A stretch of 64,000 bases of DNA. It comes from Postechiella marina (GTDB lineage: Bacteria > Bacteroidota > Bacteroidia > Flavobacteriales > Flavobacteriaceae). The stretch covers positions 310,001 to 374,000 of the forward strand of contig NZ_BAABCA010000004.1 of NCBI RefSeq assembly GCF_039538365.1. The letters are read 5' to 3'. The translations under genes were made by a program, and so were the position numbers. Shown one piece after another: positions 1 to 9,081 of the stretch. The notes below the pieces were generated by a model, which had not been told where the DNA came from, made no database searches, and worked only from the letters and a program-made list of their open reading frames with translations. Within the stretch, counting starts at the first letter, position 1, and each line of letters starts with the position of its first letter.

Positions 1-785
1 TTTATGTTTTATTGTTGCTTATTTCCTTACAATTTAAACATGCTTTAATCGTTTTGTTTTTTATTTTTGGAATAATCTGCACCTACGAGTTAAAAAAACT
101 AATGCAGCTTAAAAGCAATATACCCTATGTAATTTTTACAATTATATATTTAATTTTTGGCTACTGGAACTTAGTTTTAAACACCAAAACAGGCTTAGAC
201 GAAGCCACACAAATACTAATTGTATTAACAATTTTTGTAGAGCTATTTTTAATTAAAGACCTGTTTTCTGACAAAATCACCCCCTTATTTAGTTCTAGGC
301 GTTTTATACTAACAACCTTCTACTTATCAAGCTCCTTTGTTTTCCTTATTTTAATAGCAAATTACTACAAAGTTTTTAACTCAAATATATTATTGGGTGC
401 CTTTATTTTAGTTTGGGTAAACGACTCTTTCGCTTATTTGGTAGGTAAGAATTTTGGAAAACAAAAGCTTTTCGAAAAAATATCTCCAAAAAAAACTGTT
501 GAAGGTTTTTTAGGCGGATTACTTTTTTCGTGTATTGCCAGCTATTTTATTGCTACCTTTACAAACACATTAACATTTACAAACTGGTTATTTTTAAGTA
601 TTATTGTTAGTGTATTTGGCACATTGGGAGATTTAATAGAATCAAAGTTTAAACGTCAAGCTCGTGTTAAAGACAGTGGTAACATAATGCCCGGACACGG
701 TGGTTTGCTAGACCGTTTAGATAGTATTATTTTTGCAGCACCTTTTATATATTTATTTTTAAGAATTTTACAATATGTTTCATAA
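1..785 (+). CDS. cdsA: Phosphatidate cytidylyltransferase CdsA, 5' end outside the window
   Basis: Integral membrane enzyme that makes CDP-diacylglycerol from phosphatidic acid and CTP, the entry to phosphatidylserine, -ethanolamine and -glycerol synthesis. The family signature near the C-terminus is complete: S-K-F-K-R, then K-D-S-G, then P-G-H-G-G and D-R-L-D (about residues 211-237 of the visible 257). Hydrophobic segments fill most of the rest. The frame stays open to base 3 (TAT, GTT and TTA codons precede the TTG at base 12) and the visible part seems to lack part of the usual N-terminus, so the true start lies upstream and that TTG is probably not it. The stop overlaps the psd start by 11 bases, which points to one phospholipid operon. 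Confidence 0.93.
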   Translation, partial: YVLLLLISLQFKHALIVLFFIFGIICTYELKKLMQLKSNIPYVIFTIIYLIFGYWNLVLNTKTGLDEATQILIVLTIFVELFLIKDLFSDKITPLFSSRRFILTTFYLSSSFVFLILIANYYKVFNSNILLGAFILVWVNDSFAYLVGKNFGKQKLFEKISPKKTVEGFLGGLLFSCIASYFIATFTNTLTFTNWLFLSIIVSVFGTLGDLIESKFKRQARVKDSGNIMPGHGGLLDRLDSIIFAAPFIYLFLRILQYVS

Positions 786-1431
786 AGAAGGAAATAAAAT
801 TATATTAATAACATTTATCATTGTTATTGCATCGTTTTTATTAGTAGACAACTTTATTGCTATTACTTGGCTTAGAGTTCTTTTAATGGTTACATTATTA
901 GTTTTCTTAGGTTTAATTTTGCAATTTTTTAGAAACCCTAAAAGAAATACTGTTTTAAATAACAACCAAGTTGTGTCTCCTGTTGATGGCAAAGTAGTTG
1001 TTATTGAAGAGGTTTTTGAAAAAGAATTCTTTAAAGAAAAGCGCTTACAAGTAAGTGTATTTATGTCTCCAATAAACGTACATGTTACACGTTACCCTAT
1101 TGGAGGAAATGTTATTTTTAGTAAATATCATCCTGGAAAATATTTGGTAGCATGGCACCCAAAAGCTAGTGAAGAAAACGAACGCACAACTGTTGTTGTA
1201 GAAAACGAAACTTATGGCAAAGTTTTACACAGACAAATAGCTGGTGCTTTAGCTAAACGTATTGTAAACTATGCCAAAGCAGGAGATACTGCTGTGCAAG
1301 GTGGAGAATCTGGCTTTATAAAATTTGGATCTAGAGTTGATTTATTCTTACCATTAAACACAAAAATTAAAGTAGAATTAAACCAAAAGGTTCGTGGAGG
1401 CGAAAGTATTATTGCAGAGGTTAATGAGTAA
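775..1431 (+). CDS. psd: Phosphatidylserine decarboxylase proenzyme (short type)
   Basis: Converts phosphatidylserine to phosphatidylethanolamine at the inner membrane. The 218-residue length fits the short bacterial/archaeal PSD class rather than the ~320-residue E. coli type. Two hydrophobic segments lie at about 8-28 and 32-51, followed by the conserved S-P-V-D-G (68-72), F-M-S-P-I-N-V-H (97-103) and the C-terminal F-G-S-R-V-D (184-189). In this family the chain self-cleaves between that Gly185 and Ser186 to give a pyruvoyl cofactor on the small subunit. It overlaps cdsA upstream and the acyl-CoA-binding protein gene downstream, so translation is probably coupled. Phosphatidylserine synthase is not in the window. 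Confidence 0.95.
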   Translation: MFHKEGNKIILITFIIVIASFLLVDNFIAITWLRVLLMVTLLVFLGLILQFFRNPKRNTVLNNNQVVSPVDGKVVVIEEVFEKEFFKEKRLQVSVFMSPINVHVTRYPIGGNVIFSKYHPGKYLVAWHPKASEENERTTVVVENETYGKVLHRQIAGALAKRIVNYAKAGDTAVQGGESGFIKFGSRVDLFLPLNTKIKVELNQKVRGGESIIAEVNE

Positions 1432-1690
1432 AAACCAATTAGACATAGAATTTAAAGAGGCTGTTGCTCGTGTAAACGCGCACAAAGAACCTTTTCCTGC
1501 AGATACATTACTAAAACTTTACGCCTACTATAAAAAAGCTACTAACGACTATACAAAGCCAAAAAGCAAAAAAGATATTATTAATGCTTTTAAGACTAAT
1601 GCTTTATTTCAGGTTGAAAATATTAGCCAAAATGAAGCAAAGAAAATTTATATTGACTTAGTTAAAAATTATTTTATCTACAGAAATTAA
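1424..1690 (+). CDS. Acyl-CoA-binding protein (ACBP)
   Basis: Small cytosolic four-helix protein that binds long-chain acyl-CoA esters. From the ATG at 1424 it is 88 residues, the family's normal size; the in-frame GTG at 1394 would add ten residues that the family does not have. Conserved features are the L-Y-A-Y-Y-K-K-A-T stretch in helix 2 and the following K-P-K-S-K-K loop that contacts the CoA phosphate. The usual W-D-A-W after the loop is replaced by I-N-A-F. The start overlaps the psd stop by 8 bases, which places it in the phospholipid operon and suggests a role in supplying or buffering acyl-CoA for membrane lipids (inference). Confidence 0.88.
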   Translation: MSKNQLDIEFKEAVARVNAHKEPFPADTLLKLYAYYKKATNDYTKPKSKKDIINAFKTNALFQVENISQNEAKKIYIDLVKNYFIYRN

Positions 1691-1718
1691 CAATACTTAC
1701 TTCTAACTTATAAATAAA

Positions 1719-2903
1719 ATGAAACCTACTTTATTAATTCTTGTTTCTATTTTATTTTTAAGTTGTAATATACCACAGCACAAAGCAAAAAACTACCAAA
1801 ATGCTTTAAAGGTTATTAAACAACATTACAACCTTATAGAGCTTACTACCAATAATGGAGCGTCTAGAATTGCGATTGCCCCAGAAATTCAAGGGAAAAT
1901 ACTAACAAGTAGCTATAATGGGCTAGATGGCAACAGTAACGGTTGGTTAAACCTTGAAATTTTTAATAATGCCCCCTATAATATTGCTGCTATTGGTGGC
2001 GAAGAACGCCTTTGGCTTGGTCCATTAGGAGGACAATATTCTTTTTACTATCAAAATATAAAACCTCTAAACGAAAACAATTGGAAAGTACCAAACCCTA
2101 TTGGTTTAGATGGTTATCAACTCATCAATAAAAGCGAAACATTTGTAAACATGCAAAAACATATGATTATTAATAATCATATAGACACAAAATTTAACTT
2201 ATTAGTAAAACGAAAAATAAGCATTCTTGATGATAGTCAAATTAAAAAGAACCTCTCCATACAATTTAATAAAAGTTTAAAAAGGGTAGCTTACAAAACA
2301 GAACAAAGTCTTATAAACACCGGTACAAACACACTAAAAAAAGAAACTGGACTAGTTTCTCTATGGAGCGCAGGTATGTTTAAAGGTAGTAACAAAACTG
2401 TGGTTATTATACCGTTAAAAGATACCACAATTACTAACTTATATCAATACATGGGAAGCTTAGACAGTACTAGACTTTATATTAATAAAAATAACGTGTT
2501 ACTATTTAAAGCAGATGGTAAATACCGTAGTAAAATTGGTGTACCTAAACATTTAGCGCCTAAAATTTATGGTTGTTATGCCAAAGATTTAAATAGGCTA
2601 ACTATTGTACAATACTTGCAAACTAATGATAGTTTATATGCAAATTCGCATGCAAAAGTTCAAGAGCACCCATATAAAGGAGAAGTAATTCCTATTTACA
2701 ATAATGGTACTATGGACTACTCGCCTGCTCTTGAAACAAGTTTTTACGAACTTGAATCGACATCTGCAATGCGAGAATTAAAACCCAACATAGACACTTT
2801 AAAGCATTGGCAAAGTGTTTATCATTTTTCTGGCAAAGATGTAGAACTTAATAAAATAGCCTTAAAACTTTTAAATATAGACTTAAAAGATTGCTCCCTT
2901 TAG
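1719..2903 (+). CDS. Lipoprotein of unknown function, DUF6786-like
   Basis: A 394-residue predicted lipoprotein: hydrophobic N-terminus ending in F-L-S-C with the acylated Cys at 16. The middle has motifs that I associate, from memory, with the DUF6786 family: G-K-I-L-T-S-S (near 57), a Gly/Asn/Trp-rich stretch, and G-G-E-E-R-L-W-L-G-P-L-G-G (about 93-105). The fold may be related to aldose-epimerase-like beta-sandwiches, but I see no catalytic residues I can name. It follows the phospholipid operon after 28 bases and could be co-transcribed; nothing in its sequence links it to lipid synthesis. Function unknown. Confidence 0.75.
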   Translation: MKPTLLILVSILFLSCNIPQHKAKNYQNALKVIKQHYNLIELTTNNGASRIAIAPEIQGKILTSSYNGLDGNSNGWLNLEIFNNAPYNIAAIGGEERLWLGPLGGQYSFYYQNIKPLNENNWKVPNPIGLDGYQLINKSETFVNMQKHMIINNHIDTKFNLLVKRKISILDDSQIKKNLSIQFNKSLKRVAYKTEQSLINTGTNTLKKETGLVSLWSAGMFKGSNKTVVIIPLKDTTITNLYQYMGSLDSTRLYINKNNVLLFKADGKYRSKIGVPKHLAPKIYGCYAKDLNRLTIVQYLQTNDSLYANSHAKVQEHPYKGEVIPIYNNGTMDYSPALETSFYELESTSAMRELKPNIDTLKHWQSVYHFSGKDVELNKIALKLLNIDLKDCSL

Positions 2904-3171
2904 TAAAAAACTCTTTTAACTCTAAATTAATTTGCTATGTAATGTAAATATAGCTCTGTTAAATTTTTCGCCTTATTCTTTAGTTTAAACAAAAGTTAGT
3001 AGCAGTACTACATAATTATCTAACCAACACTTTAAACAATATTTTTATGTTATTCGCTGCCCAACACATGTTATTAAAAAAATAATACTTACTAAAAATA
3101 CTAGTAGTTACAGTATAAAAAAAGAGACAACTTACGTTATCTCTTTTTAATCGTATTGTAAGTCTTTTTTT
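2904..3171. other. Convergent intergenic region
   Basis: AT-rich spacer between the converging lipoprotein gene and valS. Apart from the terminator hairpin near its right end I see no open frame of note, repeat or RNA gene in it. Confidence 0.6.
3119..3148. terminator. Bidirectional intrinsic terminator
   Basis: Arms of 13 bases (AAAAAGAGACAAC and GTTATCTCTTTTT, one A-C mismatch) around a TTAC loop. The A-run on the left and the T-run on the right allow it to end both the lipoprotein transcript and the valS transcript. Confidence 0.8.
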
Positions 3172-5811
3172 TTAAGAACTTAAGCTCGCTAAACTTGTTT
3201 TTAACGTTTCGATTTTAGCCAAAGCATCGGCTTCTTTTTTCTTTTCTGCAGCAACAACTTGTTCTGGCGCACCTGAAACAAAACGCTCGTTAGACAACTT
3301 TTTTTGTACCGACTTTAAGAAGCCTTCTGTATAACTTAATTCTTCTGTAAGTTTTTTAATTTCGGCTTCAACATCTATGCTTCCTGCCATCGGAATAAAA
3401 TACTCGTTAGATTTTACTCTGTATGTTAAAGCACCTTCTACCGCTTCATTAACATACTCGATACCTTCTAAATTTCCTAATTTAACAATAACATCATCAA
3501 ATGTATTATTCGATTTCTCGTTATTTATCACAGAGAAAGCAATAGCATCTTTAAAAGCTATATTTTTTTGTTTTCTAATGTTTCTAATTCCTGAAATAAC
3601 TTCCGAAGTAAATTCAAACTCAGAAATTAAAGTTTCGTTAACAGACTTATTTTCTGGCCATTTAGCAACTATTAAAGCTTCTTCTGGTGTTCTTTCTGTT
3701 ATGTAATGCCATAAATCTTCGGTTAAAAATGGCATAAATGGGTGTACAATTTTTAAATTGTCTTCAAAAAGAGCAACAACACTTTTTAAGGTTTTTGCAT
3801 CTATTGGCTGTTGGTAGGCTGGTTTAATCATCTCTAATAACCACCCACAAAAATCATCATAAATTAATTTATAAATAGCCATTAAAGCATCACTAAGCCT
3901 GTACTTACTAAAATGATCTTCAATTTCTATTAAAGCCTTTTGAAACTTGCTCTGGTACCACTCTAAAGCTATTTTACTAGAGTTTGGCTGCTCAATGTCG
4001 TTATCTACTTCCCAACCATCAAGTAAACGGTAGGCATTCCAAATTTTATTACCAAAACCTTTACCTTGTTGGCAAAGTGTTTCGTCAAACATTAAATCGT
4101 TTCCTGCAGCACTACTTAAAAGTAACCCAACACGTACGCCATCTGCGCTATACTCTTCTATAAGCTTTAAAGCATCAGGAGAATTACCTAAAGATTTACT
4201 CATTTTACGACGTTGTTTGTCGCGAACTAAACCTGTTAAATAAACATTATTAAACGGTTTTTGATCTTTATACTCGTAACCTGCAATTATCATACGTGCA
4301 ACCCAAAAGAAAAGAATATCTGGACCTGTTACCAAATCATTGGTTGGGTAGTAATATTTTATCTCTTCGTTTTCTGGATTACGTATACCATCGAAAACAG
4401 ACATTGGCCATAACCAAGAAGAAAACCAAGTATCTAACGCATCGGTTTCTTGCCTAAGATTAGCTGTTGTAAGCTCTTGATTATTTGTTTTTTGCTTTGC
4501 TTTTTCTAGGGCTGCTTCAATATTTTCTGCAACTACAAAATCCTCTTTTCCATCGCCATAGAAGTACGCTGGAATTTGTTGCCCCCAAAGTAATTGGCGC
4601 GAAATATTCCAATCGCGAATATTCTCCATCCAATGGCGGTATGTGTTTTCAAATTTCTTTGGAAACAATTTAATATCGGCATCATCACCTAAAACAGCCT
4701 CTATGGCTGGCTTAACAAGTTCTTCCATTTTTAAAAACCATTGATCGCTTAGCCTTGGCTCGATAACAGCTTTTGTACGCTCTGACGTTCCTACTTTATT
4801 CATGTGTGTTTCAGTCTTCACTAAAACACCAATTGTTTCTAATTCTTTTGCTACATTTTTTCTAGCAACAAAACGATCTTGACCTTCAAATTGTAACCCG
4901 AAGCTATTTAATGTAGCATCTTCATGAAAAATATCGATAACCTCTAATTTGTGTTTATCTCCAAGGCTCTTATCGTTTTCATCATGAGCTGGTGTAACTT
5001 TTAAACAACCTGTACCAAATTCTACATCTACATAAGTGTCTTCTATAATAGGGATAACACGATTACAGATAGGCACAATGGCTTTTTTACCACGTAGGTG
5101 AGCAAAACGCTCGTCTTCTGGGTTAATACAAATTGCTGTATCTCCAAAAATAGTTTCTGGTCGTGTAGTAGCAATGGTTAATGTATCGTTACTATCTTCT
5201 ACTTTATAATTAATGTAGTATAAATTACCTTGACGTTCTACATGTATAACCTCTTCGTCTGACAGTGTTGTTTTTGCTTCAGGATCCCAATTTACCATGC
5301 GGTAACCACGATAAATCAATCCTTTTTCGTGTAAATCTACAAATACTTTAATTACAGCTTCAGACATATCGTCATCCATTGTAAATTTGGTGCGATCCCA
5401 ATCGCAAGAACAGCCTAACTTTTTAAGTTGTTCTAAAATAACACCTCCATATTCTTCTGTCCAATCCCAAGCATGAGCTAAAAACTCATCACGAGTTAAA
5501 TCGTTTTTATCTATACCTTGCTCTTTTAATTTAGCGACTACTTTTGCCTCTGTAGCAATAGATGCATGATCTGTACCAGGTACCCAGCACGCATTTTTAC
5601 CTTGTAATCTTGCACGACGAATTAATACATCTTGAATGGTATTATTTAGCATATGCCCCATATGTAATACTCCTGTTACATTTGGTGGCGGTATTACTAT
5701 AGTATACGGTTCTCTTTCGTCTGGTGTTGAATGAAAATAATTATGTGTCATCCAGTAGTCGTACCACTTACTTTCTACCTGACTAGCATCATATTTTGAT
5801 GGAATTTGCAT
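3172..5811 (-). CDS. valS: Valyl-tRNA synthetase ValS
   Basis: Charges tRNA-Val with valine and edits misactivated threonine; class I synthetase. The HIGH motif is H-M-G-H at residues 50-53 and the KMSKS motif is K-M-S-K-S at 536-540. The CP1 editing insertion lies between them (T-T-R-P-E-T near 228), and a C-terminal coiled-coil arm with many Lys/Glu occupies the last ~65 residues. Length is 879 residues from the chosen ATG. A frame extension to 5844 exists, but it would start within a minus-strand -7 promoter element (5842-5849), so the start at 5811 (M-Q-I-P-S-K-Y) is preferred. Monocistronic, with a shared terminator downstream. Confidence 0.97.
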   Translation of the reverse strand: MQIPSKYDASQVESKWYDYWMTHNYFHSTPDEREPYTIVIPPPNVTGVLHMGHMLNNTIQDVLIRRARLQGKNACWVPGTDHASIATEAKVVAKLKEQGIDKNDLTRDEFLAHAWDWTEEYGGVILEQLKKLGCSCDWDRTKFTMDDDMSEAVIKVFVDLHEKGLIYRGYRMVNWDPEAKTTLSDEEVIHVERQGNLYYINYKVEDSNDTLTIATTRPETIFGDTAICINPEDERFAHLRGKKAIVPICNRVIPIIEDTYVDVEFGTGCLKVTPAHDENDKSLGDKHKLEVIDIFHEDATLNSFGLQFEGQDRFVARKNVAKELETIGVLVKTETHMNKVGTSERTKAVIEPRLSDQWFLKMEELVKPAIEAVLGDDADIKLFPKKFENTYRHWMENIRDWNISRQLLWGQQIPAYFYGDGKEDFVVAENIEAALEKAKQKTNNQELTTANLRQETDALDTWFSSWLWPMSVFDGIRNPENEEIKYYYPTNDLVTGPDILFFWVARMIIAGYEYKDQKPFNNVYLTGLVRDKQRRKMSKSLGNSPDALKLIEEYSADGVRVGLLLSSAAGNDLMFDETLCQQGKGFGNKIWNAYRLLDGWEVDNDIEQPNSSKIALEWYQSKFQKALIEIEDHFSKYRLSDALMAIYKLIYDDFCGWLLEMIKPAYQQPIDAKTLKSVVALFEDNLKIVHPFMPFLTEDLWHYITERTPEEALIVAKWPENKSVNETLISEFEFTSEVISGIRNIRKQKNIAFKDAIAFSVINNEKSNNTFDDVIVKLGNLEGIEYVNEAVEGALTYRVKSNEYFIPMAGSIDVEAEIKKLTEELSYTEGFLKSVQKKLSNERFVSGAPEQVVAAEKKKEADALAKIETLKTSLASLSS

Positions 5812-5841
5812 ACTTTGGAATAGTTTTTGAATGTTAATTAG

Positions 5842-5849
5842 CAAAAGTA
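5842..5849 (-). promoter_or_regulatory. -7 promoter element for valS
   Basis: Reads TACTTTTG on the minus strand, matching the Bacteroidota TAnnTTTG consensus. It would start transcription about 25 bases before the valS ATG. No clear -33 TTG is seen. Confidence 0.5.
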
Positions 5850-5971
5850 CTTATATTTCTTTTTCTGTGAAAGTTTGTACTACGTATTGACAAAAAAATG
5901 ATGATTAAAAAAAACGAACTGTCGTATATTAAAGTGCGACAAATATGTTAACATTTACGCAATTCGTCCAT

Positions 5972-5979
5972 TAATTTTG
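5972..5979 (+). promoter_or_regulatory. Candidate -7 promoter element for the DUF1573 gene
   Basis: TAATTTTG matches TAnnTTTG. It lies about 117 bases before the ATG at 6096, so the leader would be long. No clear TTG is seen at the expected -33 spacing. Confidence 0.4.
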
Positions 5980-6095
5980 TAGATTGTAGAAAAAGTGAGT
6001 ATGTTTGAACTAGTAATACAAGAAAATAACAACAAAGTAACCTTTTAACAAAGGGTTATGTCTCAAATTAAGAATTGACCAAAAACACAATAAAA

Positions 6096-6521
6096 ATGAA
6101 AAATTTAATTACAATTTTATTTATCGGATTAATTAGTTTATCTGTAAATGCACAAGACAAAGTGGCCAAAATTGATTTTAAAGCAGATACTATTGATTAT
6201 GGAACTATTGAAAAAGGAGCTGACGGTGTTAGAATATTTGAATTTACAAACACAGGAAGCGCACCTTTAATAATTACTAAAGCTAGCGCAAGTTGTGGTT
6301 GTACTGTACCAAGTTGGCCAAAAACACCTATTTTACCTGGTAAGTCTGGAGAAATAAAGGTAAAATACGATACAAATCGTGTTAATCCTATTAGAAAAAC
6401 AATTACAGTTTTATCTAACGCAGATACACCAACGGTCGCCTTAAAAATTAAAGGCTTAGTTGTAGACCCAAGTAAAGATAATGTTTTAGAAAAAAAAACT
6501 AAAAGTGTTGTAGAACAATAA
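6096..6521 (+). CDS. Secreted DUF1573 domain protein
   Basis: A 141-residue exported protein of unknown role, common in Bacteroidota. A signal peptide is visible (M-K-N-L... to V-N-A-Q, cleavage near residue 19-20), followed by one DUF1573 immunoglobulin-like domain. The domain has the usual pattern: D-Y-G-T-I-E-K-G, E-F-T-N-T-G, then S-C-G-C-T-V-P with cysteines at 67 and 69, and R-K-T-I-T-V. The frame extends to a TTG at 6075, but the ATG at 6096 gives a normal signal peptide. It stands alone, with its own terminator downstream. Periplasmic or surface location is inferred from the signal peptide. Confidence 0.88.
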   Translation: MKNLITILFIGLISLSVNAQDKVAKIDFKADTIDYGTIEKGADGVRIFEFTNTGSAPLIITKASASCGCTVPSWPKTPILPGKSGEIKVKYDTNRVNPIRKTITVLSNADTPTVALKIKGLVVDPSKDNVLEKKTKSVVEQ

Positions 6522-6541
6522 ACAACATTTTAAAATTATTT

Positions 6542-6576
6542 AAAAAAGGTCTTATAGAAATATAAGTCCTTTTTTT
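6542..6576 (+). terminator. Intrinsic terminator after the DUF1573 gene
   Basis: AAAAAGG-T-CTTATA pairs with TATAAG-T-CCTTTTT around a short GAAA loop, with one T-T mismatch, and runs into a T tract. Confidence 0.8.
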
Positions 6577-6718
6577 ATGTAAAATTTTATTTGGCAATCC
6601 ATACAAAGCACTAAATCTTGATAAAGATTAATTAAAAAAAAACCAACAGTACTCTTAAAAAACGAACTATTATCTACAAAATTGATACATAAATAAAATT
6701 TTCTATTTTTTAATTATT

Positions 6719-6775
6719 AAATCTTTAAGATAACACTAATAATTATAATCTGTTTTTAAAAAATCTTTAAGATAA
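6719..6775 (+). repeat. Two direct copies of a palindromic 11-mer (candidate operators)
   Basis: AAATCTTTAAGATAA occurs at 6719-6733 and again at 6761-6775, a 42-base period (four helical turns). The core ATCTTTAAGAT is itself an inverted repeat around a central T. The second copy lies just upstream of a weak -7 like element (CAACTTTG, 6782-6789) before the aminotransferase start, which is where a regulator would sit. No DNA-binding regulator gene lies next to it. Confidence 0.5.
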
Positions 6776-6808
6776 TTTTCTCAACTTTGTACACAAAATT
6801 TATTTATA

Positions 6809-7999
6809 ATGCCAACTATATCTAGGAAAGGGTTGTTAATGCCTGAATCTCCTATTCGAAAATTAGTACCGTATGCAGAACAAGCAGTTAAAGACGGAAA
6901 ATATATTTATCATTTAAATATTGGCCAGCCCGATATAAAAACTCCAGAAGTTGCACTTCGAGCAGTTAAAGAAAATGATATAGAAATTCTTTCGTATTCA
7001 AGATCTGAAGGTTCTGAATCTTACAGAAAAAAGCTAGCAAAATATTATAACAATAATAACATAAATGTTAGTCATAAAGACATTGTTGTAACTTGTGGTG
7101 CAAGCGAAGCATTATTATTTTTATTTAGTAGTATTATGGATCCGGGAGACGAAGTTATTATTTCTGAACCCTTTTATGCCAACTATATTGCTTTCTCTGT
7201 TGCCTCTGGTGTAAAAGTTGTTCCTGCTGTTTGTAGTATAGAAGATAATTTTGCATTACCATCTATTGATGCTTTCGAGAAGCTTATAACACCAAAAACT
7301 CGAGCAATACTTATTTGCAACCCAGGAAACCCAACAGGCTATGTATACTCTAAAAAAGAAATAGAAAAACTAGCTTCTATTGTAAAAAAGAACGACTTAT
7401 TTTTAGTTGCAGACGAAGTTTACCGCGAATTTATATACGATGGAGGCACGCACCATTCTATAATGGAAGAAGAAGGTTTAGACGAGCATGCAGTTATTAT
7501 AGATTCTGTATCTAAAAGATACAGTATGTGTGGTGCTCGTGTTGGTTGCTTGGTATCTAAAAACAAAACAGTTTTAAAAACGGTTTTAAAATTTGCTCAA
7601 GCCCGTTTAAGTCCACCAACCTATGCCCAAATAGCTAGTAAAGCAGCCTTAGATGTACCACAAACATACTTTGACAACGTGCTTGAAGAATATGTAGGCA
7701 GAAGAAATGTTTTAATTGCCGAATTAAATAAAATTGATGGTATTAAAGTTGCTATGCCCAAAGGTGCTTTTTATTGTATTGTAGAGTTACCAATAAAAAA
7801 CTCTGATCATTTTGCACAATGGCTCTTAGAGAATTTTAATATTGATGGAGAAACAGTAATGGTAGCACCTGCTGCTGGTTTTTACTCTACACCTGGTATA
7901 GGTTTAAACCAAATTAGAATTGCTTACGTACTTAAAAAAGAAAGCCTAATTAAAGCTGTACATATTTTAAAGGAAGCACTTAAAGTATATAAAGATTAG
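6809..7999 (+). CDS. PLP-dependent class I/II aminotransferase
   Basis: Fold-type I aminotransferase of 396 residues, in the aspartate/aromatic aminotransferase group. Seen in order: N-I-G-Q-P-D near the N-terminus, C-N-P-G-N-P-T-G (the substrate-contacting Asn), A-D-E-V-Y (the Asp that pairs with the pyridine nitrogen), and S-V-S-K-R-Y-S-M-C-G-A-R-V-G with the Schiff-base Lys at 236. R-I-A-Y-V near the C-terminus carries the carboxylate-binding Arg. Sequence alone does not fix the amino donor; aspartate is the usual annotation. It abuts murB (the last base of its stop is the first base of the murB GTG), so the two are probably co-transcribed. Confidence 0.9.
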   Translation: MPTISRKGLLMPESPIRKLVPYAEQAVKDGKYIYHLNIGQPDIKTPEVALRAVKENDIEILSYSRSEGSESYRKKLAKYYNNNNINVSHKDIVVTCGASEALLFLFSSIMDPGDEVIISEPFYANYIAFSVASGVKVVPAVCSIEDNFALPSIDAFEKLITPKTRAILICNPGNPTGYVYSKKEIEKLASIVKKNDLFLVADEVYREFIYDGGTHHSIMEEEGLDEHAVIIDSVSKRYSMCGARVGCLVSKNKTVLKTVLKFAQARLSPPTYAQIASKAALDVPQTYFDNVLEEYVGRRNVLIAELNKIDGIKVAMPKGAFYCIVELPIKNSDHFAQWLLENFNIDGETVMVAPAAGFYSTPGIGLNQIRIAYVLKKESLIKAVHILKEALKVYKD

Positions 8000-9012
8000 T
8001 GAAAATTGAAAACAACATATCGTTAAAAGCCTTTAATACATTTAATATAGATGTGGTTGCAAAACATTTTGTTTCGGTTACCACAATAGAGCAATTAAAA
8101 ACTGTTTTACAACTAAAAAACTACCCAAGCAAACTTATTCTAGGTGGAGGCAGTAACATACTACTTACCAAAGACCAAGATGTTTTGGTTATTCATGTTA
8201 ATATAAAGGGAATTTCCATAGTATCAGAAAACGAAAACTCTATTATTATAAAAGTAAATGCTGGCGAAAACTGGCACGAGTTTATACTTTGGTGTTTGGA
8301 TAGAGATTATGGTGGCATAGAAAACATGTCGCTTATACCCGGTAATGTAGGCACAGCTCCCATTCAAAATATAGGAGCTTATGGTGTCGAACTTAAAGAT
8401 GTTTTTGTGTCTTGCGATGTGCTTGATATAAAAACTAACACCATTAAAACATTTAATAAAGAAACATGCCATTTTGGTTATAGAAACTCTGTTTTTAAAC
8501 AAGAAGAAAAAGGCAAATGCATTATTACTAGTGTAAACTTTAAGCTATCTAAAACCAACCACAAACTACTTACTAATTACGGTGCTATATCGACACAGCT
8601 AAAAGCTATGAAGGTTAATACTCCTACCATTCAAGATATATCTAAAGCTGTTATTGCTATTAGAGAAAGCAAATTACCTAACCCAAAAGAAATTGGTAAC
8701 AGCGGTAGCTTTTTTAAAAACCCAATAATTTCTAAGATTGAATTTGAAAAAATATTTTCAAATTTTAAAGACATGCCTCATTACCCAGTTTCAGAACATG
8801 AGGTAAAAATACCTGCTGGTTGGCTTATAGAAAAAGCAGGGTTTAAAGGTAAAACATTTGGTAATTATGGAGTACACAAAAACCAAGCCTTGGTGTTAGT
8901 AAATTATGGTAACGCTAAAGGGTCTGACATTTTAAATCTTTCAAAATTAATTCAAAAAACAATAAAACGACTCTTTAATATTTCTATAGAAGCAGAGGTT
9001 AACATCTTATAA
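7999..9012 (+). CDS. murB: UDP-N-acetylenolpyruvoylglucosamine reductase MurB
   Basis: FAD enzyme that reduces the enolpyruvyl group to give UDP-MurNAc, the second committed step of peptidoglycan synthesis. Features are the FAD-binding L-G-G-G-S-N-I-L (about residues 49-56), the S-L-I-P-G-N-V-G-T-A-P-I-Q-N-I-G-A-Y block (about 112-129), and the N-S-G-S-F-F-K-N-P motif that carries the proton-donating Ser. The 337-residue length and Y-G-V-E-L region fit the E. coli-like type I enzymes. Translation starts at a GTG that shares its first base with the aminotransferase stop; no better start is apparent. Confidence 0.95.
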   Translation: MKIENNISLKAFNTFNIDVVAKHFVSVTTIEQLKTVLQLKNYPSKLILGGGSNILLTKDQDVLVIHVNIKGISIVSENENSIIIKVNAGENWHEFILWCLDRDYGGIENMSLIPGNVGTAPIQNIGAYGVELKDVFVSCDVLDIKTNTIKTFNKETCHFGYRNSVFKQEEKGKCIITSVNFKLSKTNHKLLTNYGAISTQLKAMKVNTPTIQDISKAVIAIRESKLPNPKEIGNSGSFFKNPIISKIEFEKIFSNFKDMPHYPVSEHEVKIPAGWLIEKAGFKGKTFGNYGVHKNQALVLVNYGNAKGSDILNLSKLIQKTIKRLFNISIEAEVNIL

Positions 9013-9081
9013 TCATAAAGATTTTTTAACATTTTATACGAATAAGTCTTATATTGGACCAATACTTTAAACAAAATCATT

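Noticed and set aside
5812..5844. N-terminal extension of valS by 11 codons
   Set aside because: It would start within the -7 promoter element and the extension is not part of the normal enzyme.
6719..6775. Start of a CRISPR array
   Set aside because: Only two 15-base copies, repeats too short and no cas genes; better explained as paired operators.
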